Below are positions 7,617 to 15,343 of a stretch of DNA of 64,000 bases, piece after piece. This DNA is from a virus. The position numbers and the translations under genes were made by a program. Under the pieces are notes generated by a model, which worked only from the letters and a program-made list of their open reading frames with translations, was not told the origin of the DNA and made no database searches. How positions within the stretch are numbered: position 1 is the first letter of the stretch; every line of letters begins with the position of its first letter. Where the stretch lies: IMG/VR virus record IMGVR_UViG_3300042922_000295, positions 20,498 to 84,497 of that record; one strand, 5' to 3'.

Positions 7617-8166
7617 CCTCGACGAGTACAAGGCGCCTTCTGCCCCGCCGACCCAGCCTCACCCGATCCCCGAGGGCGTGGACGGACTTCGTCGCATGGT
7701 TGCGGCGGCGCGAAAGCCGAGCCATCGTGCACTAGTGGCGTTGTGCGGTTTCATCGGCTGTCGAGTCGGCGAGGCTCTCTCTGTCCGACCTAGCGACATC
7801 GACCTCGGGTCGATGGTCCTGAAGGTCGACGGCAAGGGCGACAAGATTCGCTTCGTCCCCATCTCCACCGAGGCGTGGGGGTACATGGCGGATGCAGTAA
7901 CAGCAGCTTTCCTGAACGGTGACGAGCGAATCATCAACGTTCAGGAGCGGGTGGCACGTCAGAACATCACCACCCTCGCGAAGCGCGCCGGACTCTCCCG
8001 GCACGTTTCCTCGCATGACCTGCGGTCGACGTTCTCGACCGCTGTGTACGACAAGACGGGCGACATCCGTCTTGTGCAGGAACTCCTCGGGCACTCGTCC
8101 GTGGAGACGACCCAGATCTACATTGGCGTCAAGCACCAGAAGATGCGCGACGCTGTGGAACTGTGA
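7330..8166 (+). CDS. int: Tyrosine-family integrase
   Basis: 278 residues. The N-terminal core-binding domain (about 9-95: PKTAQAYGSDLK, RRLTSLRAFARWAGW) is followed by a catalytic domain with the tyrosine recombinase set: R145 in GFIGCRVGEAL, K169 in VDGKGDKIR, H229 and R232 in SSHDLRS, H255 in LLGHSSVETTQIY and nucleophile Y264. It would catalyse site-specific integration and, with an excisionase, excision at att sites. The ATG at 7330 has AGGCGG upstream and lies inside the preceding reading frame. The protein is near-minimal in length and looks intact. No attP core could be defined by eye. Confidence 0.9.
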   Translation: MRTTPRVTTLSPDSIAQFRASLCARGRSPKTAQAYGSDLKTMLLDLEDPEIPMKDFESSAQNWLTFNRKLVGYKTTGRRLTSLRAFARWAGWPTSDLDEYKAPSAPPTQPHPIPEGVDGLRRMVAAARKPSHRALVALCGFIGCRVGEALSVRPSDIDLGSMVLKVDGKGDKIRFVPISTEAWGYMADAVTAAFLNGDERIINVQERVARQNITTLAKRAGLSRHVSSHDLRSTFSTAVYDKTGDIRLVQELLGHSSVETTQIYIGVKHQKMRDAVEL

Positions 8167-8181
8167 CGAAGGGAAGTGATC

Positions 8182-9411
8182 GTGAAGAAGCAGATCATCA
8201 GCAGCATCGCGGCCGTGGGCCTGGCCCTCGGTAGCATGCTGGCGGGGGCAAGCGTCGCCGCCGCCGAGGAGGCACCGTCGACCGGCGTGTGCGTCCCGGC
8301 TCCGGCAGTCCCCGCGACCACGGAGGAGCGTCTCGTCACCGAGGCGTGGGTCGAGACGATCGTGCACCCGGCCGTGACCGAGGAGGTCGAGCACGACGCT
8401 GTCTACGAGACGGTCGAGCACCCGGCCGAGACCGTCGACCACCCGGCCGAGACCGTCGACCACCCCGCCGTCTACGAGACGGTCGTCATCGTCGAGGCGC
8501 AGCCCGCCGTTCCGGAGGTTCCCGAGGTCAGCCACACGGACTACGTGTGGAAGAACTGGATCACCCAGGAGCGTCAGGTCACGCACGACTCCAACTCGCC
8601 CGGGTTCTTCTGGGCGAAGGTCGGCACCGAGAAGCATGTCACCCAGGAGTACGTCCCGGGCAAGCCCGCCGTCGAGGAGGTCACCGAGCAGCGTCTCGTC
8701 AAGGAGGCATGGAGCGAGACCGTCAAGGAGGCGTACACCGAGACGATCAAGGAGGCGTACACCGAGGAGGTGCTCGTCACCGAGGCCTGGACCGAGACGG
8801 TCGTCATCGTCGAGGCGCACACCGAGAAGATCGAGCACGACGCCGTCTACGAGACGATCGATCACCCGGCGGTCGAGGCGATCAAGTGCCAGGACGGTGT
8901 GACGGTCACGGCCAGCACGCGGTGCCTCGACGGCACCGCCTACGTCGGCGTCCGTGTGGTCAACAACACGGGCGGCGCACTCACGGTGAAGTCCGGTCCG
9001 ACGTCCGATGTCGCCTTCGCGGCGAACGAGGTCGCGGCGGGCGGGAACTTCTACCAGTCCTACAACCAGCGTGCCGCAACCCTGGACGCGGGCAAGGTCG
9101 TCGTCGCCCTGAAGAACGCGGGCGGCGCGTGGACGTCCACGGCGCGCTACACGTCCCTGGACTGCGAGGTCACGCCCGTGACGCCGGAGAGCCCGGCGCC
9201 CTCCAACGCGGCGCCCGCACCGGCGCCCACGGTGACGCAGGTCAGCAACCCGGTGGTCAACGAGGCGAACCCGACCGAGACGCTGTCGGCGCAGGAGGGT
9301 AGTACGCTCGCCAGCACGGGAGCGAACACCCGCCTGTTCGGCATCGGCGCGGGCATCCTCATCCTCGGCGGTGTCGTCATCATGGCGACTCGCCGGTTCA
9401 GCAGCAACTGA
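8182..9411 (+). CDS. LAxTG sortase-anchored, repeat-rich surface protein
   Basis: 409 residues from GTG 8182 (GTG 8176 is possible, but the site AAGGGAAG fits 8182). A signal peptide (residues 1-28, ending SVAAA) is followed by about 230 residues of Glu/Val/Thr/His repeats with recurring EAW.ETV and DHPAVYET units, then a compact domain (about 235-330) with two Cys and a Pro/Ala linker. The sorting signal is LASTG (376-380), a hydrophobic helix and RRFSSN. LAxTG is the known class E sortase motif in high-GC Gram-positives, so the protein should be linked to the host wall. Position next to the integrase suggests a lysogenic-conversion gene; that is inference. A hairpin follows. Confidence 0.8.
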   Translation: MKKQIISSIAAVGLALGSMLAGASVAAAEEAPSTGVCVPAPAVPATTEERLVTEAWVETIVHPAVTEEVEHDAVYETVEHPAETVDHPAETVDHPAVYETVVIVEAQPAVPEVPEVSHTDYVWKNWITQERQVTHDSNSPGFFWAKVGTEKHVTQEYVPGKPAVEEVTEQRLVKEAWSETVKEAYTETIKEAYTEEVLVTEAWTETVVIVEAHTEKIEHDAVYETIDHPAVEAIKCQDGVTVTASTRCLDGTAYVGVRVVNNTGGALTVKSGPTSDVAFAANEVAAGGNFYQSYNQRAATLDAGKVVVALKNAGGAWTSTARYTSLDCEVTPVTPESPAPSNAAPAPAPTVTQVSNPVVNEANPTETLSAQEGSTLASTGANTRLFGIGAGILILGGVVIMATRRFSSN

Positions 9412-9427
9412 TCCATCCGCTCGAAGT

Positions 9428-9453
9428 CGGGCTGGAGCCTCGGTTCCAGCCCG
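9428..9453 (+). terminator. Hairpin terminator-like
   Basis: CGGGCTGGA (9428-9436) pairs with TCCAGCCCG (9445-9453) around an 8-base loop, 17 bases after the sortase-anchored protein gene. Confidence 0.6.
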
Positions 9454-9478
9454 GCCTCGGACTGATGTTATCAGCCCG

Positions 9479-9487
9479 ACCCGACAC
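9479..9487 (+). repeat. ACCCGACAC leader element, copy 3
   Basis: ACCCGACAC, in the context GACCCGACACAGCG, lies 17 bases before the ATG at 9505 and just upstream of AAAGGAG. It follows a hairpin, as copies 1 and 4 do. Confidence 0.6.
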
Positions 9488-9504
9488 AGCGAAAGGAGTT
9501 CCCG

Positions 9505-9747
9505 ATGGCCGAGAAGCTTCTGGTCTTCGAGAACAACCTCGGAGAGCGTGCGTTCATCAACGCGATCACCTCCGAGGTCAACCCGAGGTCCGGTCACCGC
9601 GAGGTGTACCTGAAGGGCTTCGACACGGAGGCAAAGCCGGTGTCCTACCCGGCTGACCTCCTCCTCGACGGACGCCTCCACGTCGAGCGCGGGATCGCGG
9701 TCCGGTGGCACTTCAAGCGATCGGAGTACACGGGTGCCGCAGGCTGA
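9505..9747 (+). CDS. Hypothetical protein, 80 aa
   Basis: The ATG has AAAGGAG at 6-7 bases. The sequence (EKLLVFENNLGERAFINAIT, SYPADLLLDGRLHVERGIAV) looks like a small alpha/beta domain. First gene of a run after a hairpin and leader element; overlaps the next gene by 14 bases. No family recognised. Confidence 0.65.
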   Translation: MAEKLLVFENNLGERAFINAITSEVNPRSGHREVYLKGFDTEAKPVSYPADLLLDGRLHVERGIAVRWHFKRSEYTGAAG

Positions 9748-10471
9748 CGCCGCCTACGATCTCCGGTACACCGACCGGGACGTACGGGAGGACCCCCGTC
9801 TGACCGAGCTGGCCATCGCCTACCTCGGTCAGTACGGCGGGGACTTCGAACCACTCGTGGGCGCGCAGCGCATGCTGCGCGCTCGCGGGGGGCTCACCAC
9901 GGCAGTGACACGCAAGGTGTTGAACTGCATGCGCCACGACTGGAACGTCGCAGGCGAACTGCCCGAGCCCAAGGGCTACAGCCTAGGGAGCAACGTCGTG
10001 CCTTTCCCGAAGCAAGAGCCCGAGCCCGAGCCGCCACCGCCGCTCGGTAGCCCGAGGTGCAACATCAAGGCGCTGCATCATTCTCACAGCGTCCCGGCCC
10101 TCTTCGAGAACCAGTACCGTGGCTGGTGCCCAGGCGTGCGAAACGAGCGAGAGGTTCTCATTCGCCCCGCCAGGGTTAAGCACGAGTTTCTCATCGGCAA
10201 GACGGGGCGCCTGATTCACAGACTCAATCCGTGGCACCCACCCGTCGTCATCTGGGAGCCCAACCAGTATGACGACACGGGGTGGGACAAGGTCTACCTC
10301 AAGGTATGGACGCAGTGCAAGAACCCGGGCAACATCAAGTCGCCCATCGTCATGTCGTACTTCGAGGCTGCATCGCTGTGGGCGACGGGCGAGCGTAACA
10401 TCGGATACGCAAAGCCGGTCGCGCTGAGCCTGTGCATGAACTGCTTTCCCAGGGGAGATCTGAATGCGTGA
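9734..10471 (+). CDS. Hypothetical protein, 245 aa
   Basis: From GTG 9734 overlapping the previous gene. The N-terminal 85 residues are helical (LTELAIAYLGQYGGDFEPL, MLRARGGLTTAVTRKVLN). A Pro/Glu linker follows, then a C-terminal part rich in aromatic residues with scattered Cys and His (CNIKALHHSH, WCPGVRNERE, LCMNCFPRG) that might bind zinc. Not recognised. The next small gene overlaps the stop by 8 bases. Confidence 0.6.
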   Translation: MPQADAAYDLRYTDRDVREDPRLTELAIAYLGQYGGDFEPLVGAQRMLRARGGLTTAVTRKVLNCMRHDWNVAGELPEPKGYSLGSNVVPFPKQEPEPEPPPPLGSPRCNIKALHHSHSVPALFENQYRGWCPGVRNEREVLIRPARVKHEFLIGKTGRLIHRLNPWHPPVVIWEPNQYDDTGWDKVYLKVWTQCKNPGNIKSPIVMSYFEAASLWATGERNIGYAKPVALSLCMNCFPRGDLNA

Positions 10472-10634
10472 GTTCGCGCTCATGAACGGTGACACGGTGG
10501 TAAACATCGTGCTCACCAACAAGACCAAGGAGCAGGTGGAGCGCACCGCCTCGGAGGGCTACAAGGTGGTCCCCATCGAGATGGTGCCGCGTGCTTCGCT
10601 GACCCGCTACAAGTACTGGAAGGAGCGGTCCTGA
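10464..10634 (+). CDS. Small hypothetical protein, 56 aa
   Basis: ATG 10464 overlaps the previous stop, with GGGGAG just upstream. The sequence MREFALMNGDTVVNIVLTNK, then EQVERTASEGYKVVPIEMVP, resembles small phage proteins that track a tail or replication partner, but no family is clear. The stop abuts the next ATG. Confidence 0.6.
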   Translation: MREFALMNGDTVVNIVLTNKTKEQVERTASEGYKVVPIEMVPRASLTRYKYWKERS

Positions 10635-10898
10635 ATGGACATGGCCCAGGCCCTGGAGTGGGCTGCCAAGTTCGCTGAGGACACCAAGCTGTTCGAGCCG
10701 GTCCTCAACGCTCGCGGCTACGCGGACGGCTGGAAGCCGCCGGACCCGCACGACAAGTCGGTCATCATCACCGAGCTCGCCAAGACGGTGGTGACCCCGG
10801 TCGTGAGCCTCAACGACGTGTCCAACGTCTGCATGCACGGCGCGCTCATCTGTGCACCGTGTGACTTCATCCCGCCCTCGTGGCGCCCGAGCGAGTGA
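10635..10898 (+). CDS. Hypothetical protein, 87 aa
   Basis: The ATG follows the previous stop directly; GGAGCGG is the likely ribosome site. The first half is helical and acidic; the second half contains two Cys close together (CMHGALICAPCD), a possible metal site. No recognisable domain. Confidence 0.6.
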   Translation: MDMAQALEWAAKFAEDTKLFEPVLNARGYADGWKPPDPHDKSVIITELAKTVVTPVVSLNDVSNVCMHGALICAPCDFIPPSWRPSE

Positions 10899-10906
10899 GG
10901 ACAGGA

Positions 10907-11716
10907 ATGGCAGAGACAACGACCGCCGAAAAGTTCTGCACCAAGAAGGTCAAGAACGAGTACGGCGAGCAGGTGCCCTGCGGGCAGCGCCTGAAGGGGG
11001 AGTGCCGGAACCGCAAGAACCACGTCGGCAAGTACAAGACGGGGTTCTGCTCGAACGGGTTCTGCGAGGGGGTGAGTGTCAAGTCCCCTCGCACCGGCAA
11101 GCCGATGAAGCACTGCGAGGCATGGCAGACGTGCGGGTGCCAGTGCCACGTCGGCGTCGACAAGCTCTTCATCATGACGAAGATGCCTCGCGTCCACCAG
11201 GACATGTCCGGCTACAGCCCGCCGCACAGCCCGTACAAGATGCCGACCGCCGAGGAGCGTGCACTGCTGCACGCCGCCGCGAAGTCGAGCACGCCCGACA
11301 AGCCCGTAGTCGTCATCGAGTCGCCCGCCCCCGGGCTGGTTCCCCCGACGATCCAGCGCGAGTTCAAGGAGACTCCGACCGGCCGCGCCGGGCGCGGTCA
11401 GCTCGAATACCGGGTGAAGGAGTTCTGCGACGAGTACCTGGTCGCCACGCTGGACCTCGCCTGCACACCGAAGGCCGTGGCCGAGGGCATCGCGAAGAAG
11501 TACGGGATCGAGCCGCCGAGCCAGGGTGCCGTCGATGCCGTGTTCAAGCGGTGGGTCGCGCTCGACTTCGCCATGGTCGCGAGCAAGCCGACGCGCTTCA
11601 TCGGGTACACGCCCGAGGGCGCGAAGCTCGGCCTGGAGGCCATGAAGGTCCAGGCCAAGCAGCGTGCCAAGTCGAAGGAAGCGGAGTCAGCGCGCACCTT
11701 GCGTCCGCGCAAGTAA
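10907..11716 (+). CDS. Cys-rich N-terminus plus winged-helix-like C-terminus
   Basis: 269 residues; ATG 10907 chosen for GAGGACAGG directly upstream. About ten Cys lie in the first 85 residues (CTKK, PCGQRLKGEC, FCSNGFCEG, HCEAWQTCGCQCH), implying two or more zinc sites. The C-terminal region (about 150-250: LACTPKAVAEGIAKKYGIE, AVDAVFKRWVALDFAMVA, FIGYTPEGAKLGLEAM) reads like a winged helix. It is likely a DNA-associated or regulatory protein; specific role unknown. Confidence 0.65.
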   Translation: MAETTTAEKFCTKKVKNEYGEQVPCGQRLKGECRNRKNHVGKYKTGFCSNGFCEGVSVKSPRTGKPMKHCEAWQTCGCQCHVGVDKLFIMTKMPRVHQDMSGYSPPHSPYKMPTAEERALLHAAAKSSTPDKPVVVIESPAPGLVPPTIQREFKETPTGRAGRGQLEYRVKEFCDEYLVATLDLACTPKAVAEGIAKKYGIEPPSQGAVDAVFKRWVALDFAMVASKPTRFIGYTPEGAKLGLEAMKVQAKQRAKSKEAESARTLRPRK

Positions 11717-11791
11717 CCGCTCCACGCCGATAGCATCCCTCGCTAGACGGCGACCGGGCGCATGCCCTAGACTATGACCTGCCGCCGTACT

Positions 11792-11800
11792 GTGTCGGGT
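11792..11800 (-). repeat. Inverted copy of the ACCCGACAC element
   Basis: GTGTCGGGT on the + strand is the exact reverse complement of ACCCGACAC, and the flanks (CGACCCGACACAG on the - strand) match copy 3. No - strand gene follows, so it does not fit the leader pattern. Confidence 0.4.
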
Positions 11801-11812
11801 CGATGGCATCCG

Positions 11813-11845
11813 CCGAGGGTCACGCTTAATCAGCGTGGCCCTCGG
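11813..11845 (+). terminator. Hairpin between two transcription units
   Basis: CCGAGGGTCACGC (11813-11825) pairs with GCGTGGCCCTCGG (11833-11845) with one G-T wobble and a 7-base loop. It lies in the 149-base gap after the Cys-rich gene and before 11866. Confidence 0.6.
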
Positions 11846-11865
11846 CTTCTCTGTGAGGAGGAAAC

Positions 11866-12168
11866 GTGGCAGACAATCGCGGCCAAGGGGTCAACCTTCC
11901 GGCGCCTAACGTCGGACTGCCTCCGCGCCCGTTCCTGTACACGATCGATCAGCTCGCGGTCGTGCTGAACATGCGCGAGGAGAACATCAAGAACCGCTAC
12001 CTCTACCTCGAAGGGCGCAGTATCGGCGTCCGGAGGAAGGATCTCATGGTGGCGCGGAACATCGCACTGCGGGAAGAGAAGCCCGACTGGCGGGTGACCG
12101 AGCGCGAGTTCATCCGGTGGATGAAGCTCAAGGGCTTCAAATACTACGAACGAGGTACCTTCGCCTAG
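11866..12168 (+). CDS. Helix-turn-helix DNA-binding protein
   Basis: 100 residues from GTG 11866 with GAGGAGGAAAC, a near-ideal ribosome site. Residues about 25-85 (YTIDQLAVVLNMREENIKN, GVRRKDLMVARNI, WRVTEREFIRWMKLKGFKYY) look like an HTH/MerR- or excisionase-like fold. A small DNA-binding protein with its own transcription start could be a regulator or directionality factor; neither is proven. Confidence 0.65.
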   Translation: MADNRGQGVNLPAPNVGLPPRPFLYTIDQLAVVLNMREENIKNRYLYLEGRSIGVRRKDLMVARNIALREEKPDWRVTEREFIRWMKLKGFKYYERGTFA

Positions 12169-12217
12169 TAGCCGATAGCGCGCCGTGACGTGCACGAACG
12201 TATGGGATGGTACGGTT

Positions 12218-12670
12218 ATGAACATGCCGGAGCCCCAGCCTGGACCGCTACGTAAGGCGCTGAACTACGCCGAGAACGACCTCGGAGTGCACGCGGCTTA
12301 CGAGGAGGCCAACAAGGCAAAGGCCACACTGGAGGCCGATCTGGACCTCCTTGCACAGGCTCGCAGTGGCAAGCGCGAGCTGGAACAGAAGATTGCCGAC
12401 AGGGAGATGGAGCTCGTCATCGACGAGACTTCCAAGCACCCGAGCATGTCGGTAGCGGCCATGGAGCGTCACCTCAAGGTGGTGGTCCACACGGATGAAC
12501 CGATGCGGAGCCTGAAGCAGGGCCTGTCCAATCAAGCCCTAGCCCTTGACCTGGCCGAATCAAGGGTGAAGTCATCCGACGCAGCGGTTCGGATTGCAGT
12601 CGCTCGCCTGAGTGAGTTGGGTGGATATCTCACCTACCTCGCTGCAATCAAGTCAGCCCAGAAAGCGTAG
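12218..12670 (+). CDS. Coiled-coil hypothetical protein, 150 aa
   Basis: ATG 12218 (MNMPEPQP) is preferred, with GGGATGG upstream. Almost the whole protein is helical with heptad-like runs (AAYEEANKAKATLEADLDLL, SGKRELEQKIADREMELV). It sits 14 bases upstream of the SSB-like gene, a place where phages often keep recombination or annealing accessory genes. That is inference from position. Confidence 0.65.
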   Translation: MNMPEPQPGPLRKALNYAENDLGVHAAYEEANKAKATLEADLDLLAQARSGKRELEQKIADREMELVIDETSKHPSMSVAAMERHLKVVVHTDEPMRSLKQGLSNQALALDLAESRVKSSDAAVRIAVARLSELGGYLTYLAAIKSAQKA

Positions 12671-12684
12671 AAAGCGAGAACGGA

Positions 12685-13845
12685 ATGACAGTCGACACGG
12701 TCGGCAACGCAGGGGCCGTCGGCGCCTGGTCGCAGGGTGACCAGGGGGTCGCGGGCCTGGAGGACATCGGTGCGGAGGACTTCAGCGTCCCCCGGCTGAA
12801 GATCATGCAGCGGGAGTCGCGGTTCAAGCTCCCGGACGGTTCCGAGCTGCAGCAGCTCGACTGCATCCTGCTCGGCATGACCAAGCAGCGCATCATGTGG
12901 TACAGGGACCTGGAGGACAACGACAAGCCGCAGTGCAAGTCCCCGGACTTCCAGCACGGCTTCCCGAACATCGGGCGCGGTCGTCCCCAGACGCACTTCC
13001 CGTTCTCGATCACGCCCTTCACGCCGGAGTCGCTCCGGCCGGTCGAGGAGCCGCCGTCGTACGAGTGGCAGGACGGGTACTCGTCCAACGGTCACCCGGT
13101 CATCGCCTGCTCCACGTGCCCGCTCAAGGAGTGGGGCAAGGACTCGTCGGGCAAGTCGACGCCCCCGCCGTGCTCGGAGCAGCACACGTACGCGCTGCTC
13201 TACACCACGGACCAGGGTCAGAGCTGGTTCCCGGCGATCCTCACGCTCCAGAAGACCGGCATCAAGCCCTCGAAGAACTACATCCAGGGCTTCGCGCAGC
13301 GTCGGCTCCCGCTGTTCTCGGCGCAGACCCGCATCACGCTGCGCGGCGAGAAGCGCGGCATGGTCGAGTACTCCGTGCCGACGTTCGAGAAGATCGGTGA
13401 CAACGATCCTTCGATGGCGGCGGAGTTCGCGGACAAGGGTCGGGCCATCCGCGACTTCCTCCGGGCGGCTCCCCGTCCGAACGAGGTCGAGGCAGCTCCG
13501 GAGTCGAACCCGGGCGCGGCAGACCCGTGGGCGACGGACGGTCAGCGTCCGGCACCCGCACCGGCTCCCGCCCCGGCACCGGCAGCCCCGGCACCCGCCG
13601 CACCGGCACCGGCAGCGGTCGCTGCTGCCCCTGTGGCGCCCGCTCCGGCCGCACCGGCACCCGTGGCACCGGCAGCCCCGGCTGCGCCCGCACCGGCCGC
13701 TCCGGCGCCGCCCGTGGCACCCGCCGCGACGGCGCCCACGGCCCCGGCAGCGCCGCCCACGCCGACGCCCGCGCCGCCCTCCATGCCCGCCATGGCGACG
13801 CCTCCTCCGGCGTCGGAGGACGACGACGACGAGATTCCCTTCTGA
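12685..13845 (+). CDS. SSB-like protein with acidic C-terminal tip
   Basis: 386 residues. The N-terminal 250 residues are one globular domain (EDFSVPRLKIMQRESRFKLP) with a likely zinc site (ACSTCPLKEW, PPPCSEQH). About 110 residues of Pro/Ala repeat follow, and the last eight residues are DDDDEIPF. That tip nearly matches the DDDIPF end of bacterial single-stranded DNA-binding proteins, which recruits replication partners. The layout of domain, flexible linker and acidic tip is that of an SSB, although the N-terminal domain is not one I can match to the standard OB fold. It likely coats ssDNA during phage replication. A long perfect hairpin follows. Confidence 0.65.
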   Translation: MTVDTVGNAGAVGAWSQGDQGVAGLEDIGAEDFSVPRLKIMQRESRFKLPDGSELQQLDCILLGMTKQRIMWYRDLEDNDKPQCKSPDFQHGFPNIGRGRPQTHFPFSITPFTPESLRPVEEPPSYEWQDGYSSNGHPVIACSTCPLKEWGKDSSGKSTPPPCSEQHTYALLYTTDQGQSWFPAILTLQKTGIKPSKNYIQGFAQRRLPLFSAQTRITLRGEKRGMVEYSVPTFEKIGDNDPSMAAEFADKGRAIRDFLRAAPRPNEVEAAPESNPGAADPWATDGQRPAPAPAPAPAPAAPAPAAPAPAAVAAAPVAPAPAAPAPVAPAAPAAPAPAAPAPPVAPAATAPTAPAAPPTPTPAPPSMPAMATPPPASEDDDDEIPF

Positions 13846-13874
13846 TCGTCGAGGGGTAATTCGTCAGTAAGACC

Positions 13875-13917
13875 AGGGCGGTCCCGGTGTGCATCCCCAC
13901 ACCACCGGGACCGCCCT
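13875..13917 (+). terminator. Perfect 15-bp hairpin
   Basis: AGGGCGGTCCCGGTG (13875-13889) pairs perfectly with 13903-13917 around a 13-base loop, shortly after the SSB-like gene. The downstream leader (GATCCGACGAAAG) resembles the ACCCGACAC element. Confidence 0.65.
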
Positions 13918-13946
13918 GCCCATGATCCGACGAAAGTAGAGGTGCT

Positions 13947-14504
13947 ATGGACATCAACATGTACGTCCAGGACCAGATCAACCAGGTGAACGACACCCTG
14001 GACTCCCTGGACAACGAGTCGCTCGCCGTCATCGGGCAGCTCGTCAGCGCAATCGTCCTCGGCCACGAGGGCCTCGGGCACTACTGGAAGGGCACCATCG
14101 ACGCACGCCTCCGGGCACGCGGCGCCTGCCTCGGCTGCGGCGGAGACCCGCTGCGTCACGCACACGACATGGACGGCCAGATCGTCCCGCTGGACGAGGA
14201 CGAGCCTGTTGCGGCGCAGGGTGACTCGTATAAGCACTTCCAGAGCGAGCCCAAGGAGGTCGCGGAGTACCTCCAGGGAACGCTGTTCGACGACCCCGCA
14301 GACATCGTTCCGGGTGACCCCATCGCGAACATGAAGGCCAACGCCTTGGAGTGGGGAGTCACCTTCGCGGACGAGGGCAACCTCTTCGGTCCGGTCATCT
14401 GCGATGGCTGCGGCCAGGAGTACGTGTCGCTGGAGGACCGCATGCTCCGCCCGCCCGGCCTCGACGGGTGCCACTTCTGCCAGCTCAAGTCGCGGCTCGG
14501 CTGA
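13947..14504 (+). CDS. Zinc-ribbon-containing hypothetical protein
   Basis: 185 residues. The N-terminal half is helical; there are three Cys pairs (CLGCGGDP, CDGCGQEYV, CHFCQLKSR), consistent with one or two zinc ribbons. AGAGGTGCT precedes the ATG. It overlaps the next start (ATGA). It begins a run of five small overlapping genes, three of them Cys-rich. Function unknown. Confidence 0.65.
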   Translation: MDINMYVQDQINQVNDTLDSLDNESLAVIGQLVSAIVLGHEGLGHYWKGTIDARLRARGACLGCGGDPLRHAHDMDGQIVPLDEDEPVAAQGDSYKHFQSEPKEVAEYLQGTLFDDPADIVPGDPIANMKANALEWGVTFADEGNLFGPVICDGCGQEYVSLEDRMLRPPGLDGCHFCQLKSRLG

Positions 14505-14662
14505 TGGACTGGCTCGCACTGCTCGGCAGTGTCGTCACGTTCGGGATCGGCTGGCACATGGGTAGCCTCAAGGGCTACAAGATCGGCGTCAAGTCTGGCA
14601 CCGAGCGAACCACGCAGGCCATCACCGAGGGCTACATGCTGATTCCCCGGAGGAAGCGATGA
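14504..14662 (+). CDS. Small single-TM protein
   Basis: 52 residues. The N-terminal stretch MDWLALLGSVVTFGIGWHMG is a single membrane helix; the rest is polar and basic, ending PRRKR. It is coupled by ATGA overlap to both neighbours. No family. Confidence 0.6.
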   Translation: MDWLALLGSVVTFGIGWHMGSLKGYKIGVKSGTERTTQAITEGYMLIPRRKR

Positions 14663-14913
14663 ACCAGGGTCGACGCAGGCGCAACGGACAGATCGACCGC
14701 AAGCGCATGACGTGCGCTCACTGCCTGCAGGGCAACTGCATGCGGTGCGTCGACGTCGTCCGAGTGGCGTTCGACATGAAGCCTCTGTGCACCTGCACGG
14801 CCAAGGACCACGGTGGCGAGCCTGCTGCGAAGCAGATCGAAGACCCTTTCACCGGCGACGTTCACGCGCCGGGAATGGTCATCAAGAAGGATGGGGAGGT
14901 GGAGCGGAAGTGA
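14659..14913 (+). CDS. Small Cys-rich protein
   Basis: 84 residues with a basic N-terminus and the cluster CAHCLQGNCMRC, then CTCTAKDHG, a likely zinc knuckle. Overlaps the neighbours on both sides by 4 bases. Probably nucleic-acid or protein binding; not recognised. Confidence 0.6.
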   Translation: MNQGRRRRNGQIDRKRMTCAHCLQGNCMRCVDVVRVAFDMKPLCTCTAKDHGGEPAAKQIEDPFTGDVHAPGMVIKKDGEVERK

Positions 14914-15170
14914 AGTGCGCGCTGTGTGGTAACCCGATCCTGGACGGTGGCGAGGTTGCCGTCGAGGTCAAGGGCTGGGTCAGCGGGCCGAAGCGGGACT
15001 CGATGCGACTCCGCGCCGAGACCGGCAGGAAGGCGCACGAGCACTGCGTCACCATCGTGGCCGCAGGCCAGGACCCCGTCCAGCCCGACCTGTTCGAGCC
15101 GGAGGGTCGGCTCGCAACGGCGGCGACCCAGAACACGGTCACAACCGAGAACCTGGAGGACATGCTGTGA
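14910..15170 (+). CDS. Small zinc-finger-like protein
   Basis: 86 residues from GTG 14910 overlapping the previous stop. It begins MKCALCGNPI and has AHEHC at about residue 51, a CxxC plus HxxC arrangement. The C-terminal half is acidic and probably flexible. Function unknown. Confidence 0.6.
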   Translation: MKCALCGNPILDGGEVAVEVKGWVSGPKRDSMRLRAETGRKAHEHCVTIVAAGQDPVQPDLFEPEGRLATAATQNTVTTENLEDML

Positions 15171-15343
15171 AGGGCATGAGCACGGTATTCGAGTTCGAGA
15201 GGGGCGAGGCGACGCCGCAGGCTGTCTCCCAAGTCCTGTCGGACATCCCCGAGGGCGCCACCATGAAGGTGCTGTCCTACATGAACGGTGACCTCCGCAA
15301 GATCACCGTCACCTTCCCGTTCGACACCCCGCCTGCAGCATGA
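15167..15343 (+). CDS. Small hypothetical protein, 58 aa
   Basis: GTG 15167 overlaps the previous stop and the end overlaps the next ATG. The sequence (MSTVFEFERGEATPQAVSQV, MKVLSYMNGDLRKITVTFPF) suggests a small alpha/beta fold. Unrecognised. Confidence 0.6.
   Translation: MKGMSTVFEFERGEATPQAVSQVLSDIPEGATMKVLSYMNGDLRKITVTFPFDTPPAA

Noticed and set aside
7008-8166. Programmed frameshift joining the 7008 gene to the integrase
   Set aside because: The change needed is +1, no slippery +1 site is evident, and int has its own ATG with AGGCGG.
7732-9711. A 659-codon leftward frame opposite int and the sortase-anchored gene
   Set aside because: It is an antisense shadow with repetitive Asp/Arg/Leu composition, and it runs across a terminator and two real genes.
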